A stretch of 12,052 bases of DNA. It comes from Muribaculaceae bacterium (GTDB lineage Bacteria; Bacteroidota; Bacteroidia; Bacteroidales; Muribaculaceae). Every line of letters starts with the position of its first letter. The stretch's first letter is position 1. Of this stretch, positions 1 to 7,098 are shown one piece after another. The notes under the pieces are model-generated. The model was given only the letters and a program-made list of their open reading frames with translations, ran no database searches and had not been told where the DNA came from. The DNA lies in NCBI GenBank assembly GCA_029062725.1, contig JAIDPP010000236.1:1-12052 (forward strand), in the 5' to 3' direction. The position numbers and the translations under genes are program-made.

Positions 1-836
1 ATCCCAAGGCCAACGGCTACCGCGCCCTCCACCTCACGGCGATGGGTCCCGACGGGAAATGGATAGAGGTCCAGATCCGCAGCCGCAAGATGGATGAGAT
101 CGCCGAACTCGGGTATGCCGCACATTGGAAATACAAGAGCGGGGTAAAGGATAAGGAGGATGACTCCCAGCTCGACAAATGGATGGATACCGTGAAGGAT
201 ATTCTGGCAAACCCCGAGCCGAACGCCATTGACTTCCTCGACACCATAAAGCTCAATCTCTTCGCCTCGGAGATATATGTGTTCACTCCCAAGGGAGACC
301 TTATCCGTCTGCCATCAGGGGCGACGGTGCTTGACATGGCCTACGCTATCCATACGCATCTTGGTAATCACTGCGTAGCCGGAAAGATCGCCCACCGCCT
401 CGTCCCCCCTTCCTACCGGCTCGGTTCGGGCGATCAGGTGGAGATAATCACCTCCGCCTCGCAGACCCCGCAGGAGAGCTGGCTTGAACATTGCCGGACG
501 GCCAAGTCGCAGAACCGCGTGCGCGCGTGGCTCCGAAGGGAGAAGCGGGAAGTCAAAGGGAGGGATGCAGGAAAGGAGGGCCTCGGGAAAAGAAGGAGGA
601 AACGACCCGGAATCTTCCGTCTGACAGGAAAGGACCGCCACGGAATCCTTCAGGACATCTGCTCGCTGATCTCGGGAAGAATGGGAATGAACATACGCGA
701 ACTCAATATCTCGACTACCGGAGGAGTGTTCGAGTGTCAGCTCGGGGTGATGCTCGACGGAGCGCGCCATGAGGAGATCATTCTTGCCGGCCTTAGGGAG
801 ATAGAAGGGATAACAGAAGTGAATAGAAAAGGATGA
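1..836 (+). CDS. relA: Rel/SpoT-family (p)ppGpp synthetase/hydrolase, C-terminal part (5' end outside window)
   Basis: This is the 3' part of a stringent-response enzyme that makes (and in bifunctional members hydrolyses) the alarmone (p)ppGpp in the cytoplasm. The frame is already open at base 3; the first 40 or so codons match the end of the synthetase domain (GYRALHL, then EVQIRSRKMDEIAELGYAAHWKYK in two pieces). A TGS domain follows at about bases 270-455 (IYVFTPKGDLIRLPSGATV). The WLEHCRTAKSQNRVRAWL segment that normally opens the helical region comes next. After a short, very basic linker (about 528-608, ending GKRRRKRPG) the protein goes directly into an ACT domain (about 609-833, KDRHGILQDICSLIS). 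The roughly 190 residues of helical and CC/zinc-finger (RIS) region usual in long RSH proteins are absent, with no stop or frame change. The stop overlaps the next start (ATGA). Family assignment is secure; whether it hydrolyses ppGpp cannot be judged because the HD domain lies outside the window. Confidence 0.93.
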   Translation, partial: PKANGYRALHLTAMGPDGKWIEVQIRSRKMDEIAELGYAAHWKYKSGVKDKEDDSQLDKWMDTVKDILANPEPNAIDFLDTIKLNLFASEIYVFTPKGDLIRLPSGATVLDMAYAIHTHLGNHCVAGKIAHRLVPPSYRLGSGDQVEIITSASQTPQESWLEHCRTAKSQNRVRAWLRREKREVKGRDAGKEGLGKRRRKRPGIFRLTGKDRHGILQDICSLISGRMGMNIRELNISTTGGVFECQLGVMLDGARHEEIILAGLREIEGITEVNRKG

Positions 837-2896
837 AGAAGAACAAGCAACTGATAACAAGGCAAAGCCTGATACGCACCGCCCTGATGATAGGCGCCGT
901 GGTGCTGATCCTGTTCGTGCTTCCGCGTGCCGACCGGAAGAGTTTCAATTACACGCTCAACGCCCCATGGGAATACCCGCTGCTGACAGCCGACATAGAA
1001 TTTCCTATCTATCGCGATTCGGTAACGACCCGGAAGCTTCAGGACAGTATCGAGCGTAACTTCATACCGTTCGTCAACCTCGGTGGGGAGATTCCGGAGC
1101 AGAGTGTGGCCCGCTTCATCAAGTCGGTCGAAGGGAAAATCCCTTTCGTCGAGATGGAGACGATAGTAAAGGAGCTGCAGACGGTCTATCGGCGCGGTAT
1201 CGTTGACGCCGAAACCTACCGCCGTCTCCGCGCGCTGCCCGTTCCCAAACTGCGCCTCTTCACTTCCAACGAAGGAACCAATACTGCCGAGACAATCCAG
1301 GCCTCGGATATGCTTTCTCCATCCAAGGCCTATGAATATATCGATTCAATGTATAACCGGGCCAACGATCAGCAGACCGACCGGCCGCTCGAGGGGGAGG
1401 TTGCGAAGGCCCTCAATATTTGTCTTACACCCAATTATATCTCCGATGAGGAGGCCGACAGGAAATTCATGGACGAGGAACTGCTGATCGTGAAGGGGGC
1501 TTGCGGAATGATGAAGCCGGGCCAGAGGATCGTCGATCGGGGCGAGATCGTAACCCAGCAGGTATATTCAAATCTCAACAGCTATTTCGAGGAGCTTTCC
1601 AAACACAGCACCGAGACCAAGGAGACCGAGGGTTATCATTTCCTCGGCCACGCGCTATACGTGACCCTATGCTTCGGCATGCTCTATTTCTTCCTTGCCA
1701 CCTACCGCCGCGAATTCTATGACGACGCGAAAAAAATGGTGTTCCTGATGACCTACATCACGCTCTTCTCCGTCTTCGCAATCCTGATGGCGGCCTTTTC
1801 AGTCAATGGAATCTATCTTGTGCCATTCGCCGCCGTTCCGGTCATCATCCTCGTCTTCCTTGATTCGCGCACGGCAATCTTCTCGCTTCTCATAACCGTG
1901 ATGATATGCGCTTTGGTGGCCATACGCCCCTTGAGCTTCATCTTCCTCGAACTGATGGCCGGGTTTGTGGCGGCCTTCAGTCTCGACCAGCTTAGCCAGC
2001 GTTCGCAACTGTTGCGCACGGCTCTCTACACCTTGATCACATACGTTTTCGGCTTCACAGTTATGGAGCTGATCTATCACGGAGATGTCGATCTGATACA
2101 ATGGCGGTTGTTGGGAATCTTCGCCATAAACGCGGTGATTCTCTCCTTCGCCTATATCCTGGTGCTGATAGTGGAGCGTCTTTTCGGATTCACTTCCACG
2201 GTGACTCTTGTGGAGCTTTCCGACATCAACAACAAGATTCTCCGTAAACTTGCCGAGGATGCACCCGGCACGTTCCAGCACTCAATGCAGGTTTCGACCT
2301 TAGCGGCCGAGGCAGCCCGCGCGATCGGAGCCAACACGCAGCTCGTGCGTACGGGCGCCCTCTACCACGATATAGGGAAGATGGAGAGTCCCATATTCTT
2401 TACCGAGAACCAGCACGGTGTAAACCCACACGAAGGACTTAACCCTGAGACCAGCGCGCAGAAGATCATCTCCCACGTGACCGGAGGTCTCGCCCTTGCG
2501 GCCAAATGGAAGCTGCCGCGTGTCATACGCGATTTCATAGCCGAACATCACGGCAAGAGCGTGACGCGCTATTTCTATAATACGGCCTGCAACCAGAGTC
2601 CCGACGGTAAGGTGGATCGCGCCCGATTCGAGTATCCCGGGCCGAATCCGCAGTCAAAGGAGACGGCAATACTGATGATGGCCGATGCCGTCGAGGCCGC
2701 TTCCCGCAGCCTCAAGGACTATACGCCGGAGGCTATAAGCGCGCTTGTAGATAAGATCGTGGATGGGCAGGCGGCCGAGGGAATGTTCAAGGATGCCCCG
2801 ATCAGCTACCGCGATGTGGAGACGGTGAAGGATACGTTCAAGAAGCGTCTCGCTACAATCTATCATTCCCGAATCGCCTATCCCGAACTGCATTGA
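833..2896 (+). CDS. 7TM-HD membrane phosphohydrolase, PgpH-like (probable c-di-AMP phosphodiesterase)
   Basis: This is a 687-residue membrane protein with the layout of the PgpH/YqfF family. One N-terminal membrane helix (about residues 14-31) is followed by an extracytoplasmic 7TMR-HDED-type domain (about 50-265), a bundle of about seven membrane helices (about 268-450), and a cytoplasmic HD domain. HD metal ligands are visible: H483 (FQHSMQ), H512-D513 (YHDIGKM), H572-H573 (AEHHGK) and D618 (MADAVEAAS). In Listeria the homologue PgpH hydrolyses c-di-AMP to pApA, and (p)ppGpp is reported to inhibit it; the same activity here is inferred. The start is the ATG overlapping the rel stop by 4 bases, so the two are very probably co-translated. 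The length is slightly short but within the family range, and no key residue is missing. Confidence 0.9.
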   Translation: MKKNKQLITRQSLIRTALMIGAVVLILFVLPRADRKSFNYTLNAPWEYPLLTADIEFPIYRDSVTTRKLQDSIERNFIPFVNLGGEIPEQSVARFIKSVEGKIPFVEMETIVKELQTVYRRGIVDAETYRRLRALPVPKLRLFTSNEGTNTAETIQASDMLSPSKAYEYIDSMYNRANDQQTDRPLEGEVAKALNICLTPNYISDEEADRKFMDEELLIVKGACGMMKPGQRIVDRGEIVTQQVYSNLNSYFEELSKHSTETKETEGYHFLGHALYVTLCFGMLYFFLATYRREFYDDAKKMVFLMTYITLFSVFAILMAAFSVNGIYLVPFAAVPVIILVFLDSRTAIFSLLITVMICALVAIRPLSFIFLELMAGFVAAFSLDQLSQRSQLLRTALYTLITYVFGFTVMELIYHGDVDLIQWRLLGIFAINAVILSFAYILVLIVERLFGFTSTVTLVELSDINNKILRKLAEDAPGTFQHSMQVSTLAAEAARAIGANTQLVRTGALYHDIGKMESPIFFTENQHGVNPHEGLNPETSAQKIISHVTGGLALAAKWKLPRVIRDFIAEHHGKSVTRYFYNTACNQSPDGKVDRARFEYPGPNPQSKETAILMMADAVEAASRSLKDYTPEAISALVDKIVDGQAAEGMFKDAPISYRDVETVKDTFKKRLATIYHSRIAYPELH

Positions 2897-2958
2897 CCTT
2901 CGCGGGAATCAATAAAAAAAGACTTTCAAGCGTTATAACATATAAAAGGAAATTACTG

Positions 2959-3489
2959 ATGGCACTATTTTTTATCATCTCGAGCTGCGTCTTATGGCTT
3001 TTGTCGTTGTGGCTTCTGCGCGTCAAGCAGATATCGGCTCCCTTCTCTTCGTTTATCGCGCTGGTGCTTCTCAGCCTCGCGGAGCGGAACGGCTGGCAGC
3101 TGCTTCCGATCAACACCACGATGCTCACCGGGTGGCTCTGCATGACGCTTGTGGTGATGTTTGCCTGCTATCTCCAGCCGGTGGCTGTCAGGGCTCAGAC
3201 AAAAGGGTGGGGATATATGACAGGAGGCGCTTTGGCCGGACTTGCCGTCGGGCTTCTCGGTTCCTCCTTCCCGCTGAGCGTAAGCGTGCTTTACGGCATA
3301 ATGATTCTTGGAGTGGTGGCCGGAATATTCTTCGGGTTCCTGCTCTATACCAATACTCCTGACGGACGTCCCGTGGCCCCGAGGTCGGGATTTTTCCTTA
3401 AATACCTCCTTGCGAAGGGATTTCCTACGGCCATAACGGTGATGATGGGAGGAGTGCCGCTCGTGCTGCTTTTGGCGATGTACCGCTGA
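2959..3489 (+). CDS. Small polytopic membrane protein of unknown function
   Basis: The 176-residue protein has about six hydrophobic segments (roughly residues 1-20, 27-41, 54-73, 86-103, 106-129, 155-174) and no signal for a soluble domain. I do not recognise a family with confidence. Glycine-rich stretches in segments 4 to 6 (GGALAGLAVGLLG, GVVAGIFFGF) resemble tightly packed helices, as in transporters or channels, but give no substrate. I chose ATG 2959 because AAAAGGAAA lies just upstream, one of the few Shine-Dalgarno-like sequences here. An in-frame TTG at 2893 overlaps the upstream stop by 4 bases and would add 22 basic residues (NKKR, YKRK). It is downstream of the HD-protein gene and 43 bases before the DUF4919 gene, so probably in the same operon. 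Confidence 0.8.
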   Translation: MALFFIISSCVLWLLSLWLLRVKQISAPFSSFIALVLLSLAERNGWQLLPINTTMLTGWLCMTLVVMFACYLQPVAVRAQTKGWGYMTGGALAGLAVGLLGSSFPLSVSVLYGIMILGVVAGIFFGFLLYTNTPDGRPVAPRSGFFLKYLLAKGFPTAITVMMGGVPLVLLLAMYR

Positions 3490-3532
3490 CGCCCCCGATC
3501 CTTCTCTCCAAGTAATTATAACCCGAATCAAG

Positions 3533-4378
3533 ATGAGAATAACCCGAACACGAATATATACCCTCGCAGGCGCGTTGCTTCTTCCGCTTGCCGGACTCTT
3601 CCTCGCGTCGGCCGGAGCGCAGACCGCCGGAGCGCGCGCCCCGAAAAAGGACACGAAGAAATATAAGACTGAGAAGCCGGACCTCGCCGCTATCCAGCGC
3701 GCCGTGCTCGACCCCTCGAGCCCATACTATTATCCCAAGCTGATGACCAAATATGAGCGCAAGGATACCACGATGACTCCCGATGAATTCCGCCATTTCT
3801 ATCTGGGATATATGTTCCAGGAGGATTTCGACCCTTACCGCACGTCGCCTTATGCAAATAAAACCGACCATCTGCGCACCAAGAAATCCCACACCAAGCA
3901 GGAGATGGATACGATCGAGAAGTATGCCAACTTAGCTCTGGAGGATAATCCCTTCGACCTGCGGCAGATGTCGTTTCTGGTGCATGTGCTCAAGGAGAAG
4001 AAAAAGGATATGAGGGCCAAGATATGGGAATACCGTCTTGAGAACCTCCTGGGTACGATTATGAGCACCGGTACCGGAAAGGATGTGGATAATCCCTGGT
4101 ATGTGGTCTATCCGATGCATGAGTATGACGTAGCGCAGCTGTTGGGCTACGAGGCGGTGGATGTGGAATATCCGCGCGACGGGTTCGATTATCTCATCGT
4201 ACAGCCCGATGAGAGCGATACTCGACGCCGCGACAAGTCGGCGAAGGGGTTCTATTACAATGTGGTGATTCCGCAGGAGCAGTATGAGCTCAAGCATGGC
4301 GGCGACGAGGAGGTTACATCCGGCGCTCCCGAGGAGATCGATGACGGCGAAGACTACGATGAGATACCGGCCGAATGA
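3533..4378 (+). CDS. Secreted DUF4919-domain protein
   Basis: The 281-residue protein begins with a clear signal peptide: basic MRITRTR, a hydrophobic core (LAGALLLPLAGLFLA) and a likely cut after SAGAQ or nearby. No lipobox cysteine is present, so it is probably a soluble periplasmic protein rather than a lipoprotein. The segment FYLGYMFQEDFDPYR at about residues 89-103 and the spacing that follows match my memory of DUF4919, a Bacteroidetes family of unknown function. A helical, charged middle (about 124-170) and a strongly acidic C-terminus (DEEVTSGAPEEIDDGEDYDE, about 258-277) follow. No catalytic motif is recognised. The stop codon lies inside the first copy of a 28-base tandem repeat. 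The function is unknown; membership in the operon is inferred from spacing. Confidence 0.82.
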   Translation: MRITRTRIYTLAGALLLPLAGLFLASAGAQTAGARAPKKDTKKYKTEKPDLAAIQRAVLDPSSPYYYPKLMTKYERKDTTMTPDEFRHFYLGYMFQEDFDPYRTSPYANKTDHLRTKKSHTKQEMDTIEKYANLALEDNPFDLRQMSFLVHVLKEKKKDMRAKIWEYRLENLLGTIMSTGTGKDVDNPWYVVYPMHEYDVAQLLGYEAVDVEYPRDGFDYLIVQPDESDTRRRDKSAKGFYYNVVIPQEQYELKHGGDEEVTSGAPEEIDDGEDYDEIPAE

Positions 4379-4426
4379 TATCTTGCGCAAACAGAATTCC
4401 GGGTGATATCTTGCGTAAACAGAATT
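4371..4426 (+). repeat. Tandem duplication of a 28-bp unit across the DUF4919 stop codon
   Basis: Two abutting units, 4371-4398 and 4399-4426, agree at 25 of 28 bases. Both contain TGATATCTTGCG, then C or T, then AAACAGAATT. The differences are AA/GG at unit positions 4-5 and C/T at position 18. The first unit includes the last codons and the stop (TGA 4376-4378) of the DUF4919 gene; the second carries the same TGA and sits in the gap before the FKBP start. This looks like a simple local duplication that lengthened the intergenic gap. It also creates an upstream in-frame ATG (4375) for the FKBP gene. Confidence 0.9.
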
Positions 4427-4440
4427 ATAGACACACGAAA

Positions 4441-5016
4441 ATGAAAGTTAATATGGAAGAAGAGAAAGTTGGTGCGGGGAAATACGTAGAGTATTCCTAC
4501 CGCCTTTATGATGACGCTGACGGCTCCCTGTTGTTCGAGACAGAGGAAGGTCGTCCTGATTTCATGGTTTATGGAGTCTCACATGAGATCGTTCCGGGTC
4601 TGGTGGAGGTGATGCGCGGTCTGAAGGCCGGCGACAAGTTCGAGATCACCCTTCCTCCTGCGGCTGCTTTCGGCGACGCGAGTCCCGAATACCTTATGGA
4701 ACTCGACAAGGAGATATTCATGCGCGACGGCAAGCTGGCCGATGAGGTGACAGTAGGCGCTTCGTTGCCGATGATGACGGCAGAGGGATTCCGCGTGCTC
4801 GGACGCGTGCTTGAAGTCGGCGACAAGATAAAGATGGATTTCAATCATCCCTTCGCAGGAAAGACAGTAAGATATGAAGGCGAGGTTGAGCTTGTCCGCG
4901 ACGCCACCGCCGACGAGCTTAAGCCGACAGGATGTGGGTGCGGAGGATGCGGTGGCGGTGACTGTGGCGAGGGCTGCGGATCCGATTGCGGCTCCAACTG
5001 CGAAGGTTGCCACTAA
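4441..5016 (+). CDS. slyD: SlyD-like FKBP-type peptidyl-prolyl cis-trans isomerase with cysteine-rich tail
   Basis: The 191-residue cytoplasmic protein (no signal peptide) would catalyse proline cis/trans isomerisation and act as a folding chaperone. The FKBP halves are residues 14-76 (VEYSYRLYDDADGSLLFET, IVPGLVEVMRGLKAGDKFEITLPP in part) and about 130-155 (DFNHPFAGKTVRYEGEV, the NHPLAGK-type motif). Between them (about 77-130) lies the insert-in-flap chaperone domain typical of SlyD. The tail (165-191) is Gly/Cys-rich with eight cysteines and a final histidine, like the nickel/zinc-binding tail of E. coli SlyD. I prefer ATG 4441 because the SlyD-like sequence begins right after it; ATG 4375 would add 22 residues translated from the tandem repeat. 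It is the last gene before the terminator at 5043. Confidence 0.9.
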   Translation: MKVNMEEEKVGAGKYVEYSYRLYDDADGSLLFETEEGRPDFMVYGVSHEIVPGLVEVMRGLKAGDKFEITLPPAAAFGDASPEYLMELDKEIFMRDGKLADEVTVGASLPMMTAEGFRVLGRVLEVGDKIKMDFNHPFAGKTVRYEGEVELVRDATADELKPTGCGCGGCGGGDCGEGCGSDCGSNCEGCH

Positions 5017-5042
5017 GACCCCGCTATCCGGACAAAAACAAG

Positions 5043-5081
5043 ACGGTGTGTCAAAATTCTAAATTTTGACACACCGTTTTT
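5043..5081. terminator. Bidirectional intrinsic terminator between convergent genes
   Basis: Left arm ACGGTGTGTCAAAATT (5043-5058) and right arm AATTTTGACACACCGT (5062-5077) are perfect reverse complements, 16 base pairs with a 3-base loop CTA. The plus strand continues with a T run (5077-5081). On the minus strand the stem is followed by CTTGTTTTTG. It can therefore end both the operon reading rightward (FKBP gene) and the one reading leftward (lytic transglycosylase gene). Confidence 0.92.
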
Positions 5082-5100
5082 GCGCCAGGTAAATTACGCA

Positions 5101-7086
5101 TCATTTCTTTTTCTTCTTTCCCTTGGCTGTCGAGTTGGATTTCTTTGCGCCGGAGGATTTGGAAGCAGACTTTGACGATGATTTCGGGGAAGCCTTCGTT
5201 GTCTCCTTGGAAGAGGAGGCCGATTTCTTAGGAATCTTCAGTTTCTGGTCAGGCTTGATCATGTCGGAAGTGGCGTTGTTAGCTTTCTTGAGCTCCTCTG
5301 TAGTGACGCCATACTTCTTGGCGATACGATCGTAAGACTCACCGCTGACCACTGTATGTTCCCTTGCGGCAGCGGCTTCTGAGGCGCCCTTGCGACCGCG
5401 TTTTTTACCCGTTTCCTTATCTTTGTCGGCACCTTTCCTGGCCGTTGTCTGTGCGGTAGCGGTGTTGGCCTTGTTTTTCTTCTTTCCTCCGCTCTGAGCC
5501 GTATCCTCCGCCGCGGCTTTCTTGCGGTAGGAACTGTCGGCCTTCTTAGCCGGAACTGCGGCTGTCTCGGTCTTCTCGGTCTTTCGGGTGGCGTTCTCAG
5601 ACTTTCTTGACGGTGCCTCGGCTACTGCGGTGCCGGCGTTTTTGGCCGAAGTGTCAGCGATACGTAGCACCTGCCCGATGCGTATGGCATTACGGCGGAG
5701 GTTATTCCAGCGCTTGAGATCCTCCGGACCGACGCCATATTTGGCGGCGATGGAGGAGAGCGATTCGCCCGGCTCTACCTTATGTGTCTTGACCTTGGGA
5801 TCAGAGGGCCCGATGGTGCGGGAAGATGAATTGTCGGCGGTGAGGTTCCTGTCGCGGGTCTGCGAGGTCTCCTCCTTCTTCATGGTGGGAGCCTGCGACA
5901 TCTCTTCATAGATTGAAGGCGCTTTCTCTGTCTCCTCCACGAAAGTCTCCTCCACGAGGGCTTCCCCAACGAGACGTCCCGGCTCTGCATCCATGCGGCG
6001 TGCATATTTCTCGGATTCGTAGGCAAGGATATCTTCCTCGCTCATTATATAGGCATGGACCTGCTGCGAGGGGAGGATGAGGTTATAATGCTTGGAGGGT
6101 GTGCCCGGGATAATGTCGGCGCGGAACTGAGGATTGAGCATCCTCAGCTCCTCGACAGGGATGTCGAGCACCTGCGAGATCTGGTTGAAATGTACGCGCT
6201 TGTCGATATGGAGCGTGTCTGTGACGAGCGGACGTTTGGGAATCACCGGACTGATGTTATGGTCCTTGTAATGGTTCATCACGTAGTTTGCCGCGATGAA
6301 GGCCGGCACATATCCGCGGGTTTCCTGCGGGAGATAGTTGTAGATGGCCCAGTAGTCGTGGGAAGATGGGTCTCCTCCGGCGCGGCGGAGAGCCTTGTTG
6401 ACGGTGCCGGGGCCGCAGTTGTAGGCCGCGATGGCGAGGCTCCAGTCACCGTATGTCCGGTATAGATCGCCAAGGAATTTAGCCGCACAGCGCGACGATA
6501 CGTATGGGTCGCGGCGTTCATCCACAAGGGAATTGACCTCCATATTGAGCCCCTTTGCCGAAGCGAGCATGAACTGCCAGAGGCCTGTGGCTCCCGATTT
6601 TGAGACTGCGTTTGGCTCCAGCGCCGATTCTATCACCGGGAGGTATTTGAGCTCGAGGGGCAGTCCGGCCTCCTCGAGCGCCTGCTCGAAGATAGGCATG
6701 TAGTAGTTGCTCAAGGCAAGGATAGAGGCCACCATCGGACGTCCTTTCTTGGTGTATCTCTCTATATGACTTTTCACCACCTGGTTGAAAGGCATTTCAA
6801 TTACGGTCGGGAGTTCCGAAAGACGCTGACGATATACGGCATCGGAAGTCGCGATGTCTTCGCGTGTCATATATCGGTCGTCGGTGGCCATATAGTTCTG
6901 CATATACCAGCTTTCGAGCATCTTCCGGCTCTCGGCCTCGAAATTTGCTTCGGGGTATATGATGTTGGTGTCGGTGATTTTTTCGATATCGAGCACATTC
7001 TTTTTCTTTTCCGCCGCGCCCGGGAGAGCGGCGGAGAGAGCGAGGCAGATGGCTGTGCAGGATGTGAGGAAGGTAAGTCTGTTCAT
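5101..7086 (-). CDS. mltD: MltD-like lytic murein transglycosylase with LysM domains
   Basis: This 661-residue exported enzyme would cleave the MurNAc-GlcNAc bond of peptidoglycan to form 1,6-anhydro ends. An N-terminal signal (residues 1-25, cut near LPGAA) leads to an SLT domain at about 125-235. It has the catalytic glutamate E153 in VIESALEPNAVSKSGATGLW and the typical AIAAYNCGPGTVNKA at 218-232. A degenerate LysM-like segment is at 296-340 (ISQVLDIPVEELRMLNPQ), and clear LysM repeats lie at 434-476 and 576-618 for glycan binding. The linkers (480-575) and tail (619-661) are rich in Lys, Ser, Ala and Thr, ending KGKKKKK. LTSC at residues 7-10 resembles a lipobox but leaves too short a signal, so outer-membrane lipidation is uncertain. 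It lies 12 bases after the DUF5683 gene and is last in the parAB operon. Confidence 0.93.
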   Translation of the reverse strand: MNRLTFLTSCTAICLALSAALPGAAEKKKNVLDIEKITDTNIIYPEANFEAESRKMLESWYMQNYMATDDRYMTREDIATSDAVYRQRLSELPTVIEMPFNQVVKSHIERYTKKGRPMVASILALSNYYMPIFEQALEEAGLPLELKYLPVIESALEPNAVSKSGATGLWQFMLASAKGLNMEVNSLVDERRDPYVSSRCAAKFLGDLYRTYGDWSLAIAAYNCGPGTVNKALRRAGGDPSSHDYWAIYNYLPQETRGYVPAFIAANYVMNHYKDHNISPVIPKRPLVTDTLHIDKRVHFNQISQVLDIPVEELRMLNPQFRADIIPGTPSKHYNLILPSQQVHAYIMSEEDILAYESEKYARRMDAEPGRLVGEALVEETFVEETEKAPSIYEEMSQAPTMKKEETSQTRDRNLTADNSSSRTIGPSDPKVKTHKVEPGESLSSIAAKYGVGPEDLKRWNNLRRNAIRIGQVLRIADTSAKNAGTAVAEAPSRKSENATRKTEKTETAAVPAKKADSSYRKKAAAEDTAQSGGKKKNKANTATAQTTARKGADKDKETGKKRGRKGASEAAAAREHTVVSGESYDRIAKKYGVTTEELKKANNATSDMIKPDQKLKIPKKSASSSKETTKASPKSSSKSASKSSGAKKSNSTAKGKKKKK

Positions 7087-7098
7087 AGAGATCTATCG

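Noticed and set aside
1799..2281. Long minus-strand open frame inside the 7TM-HD gene
   Set aside because: It is antisense to a well-supported gene with clear motifs, and its composition (many His, Glu, Gln) is typical of a shadow of a membrane-protein frame.
2469..2484. CACGTG core resembling a parS site
   Set aside because: Only the central hexamer matches; the flanking bases do not fit TGTTTCACGTGAAACA, and it lies inside the HD-domain coding sequence.
7057..7068. LTSC lipobox in the lytic transglycosylase signal peptide
   Set aside because: It would leave a signal peptide of only nine residues; ordinary signal peptidase I cleavage near residue 25 is more plausible, though lipidation is not excluded.
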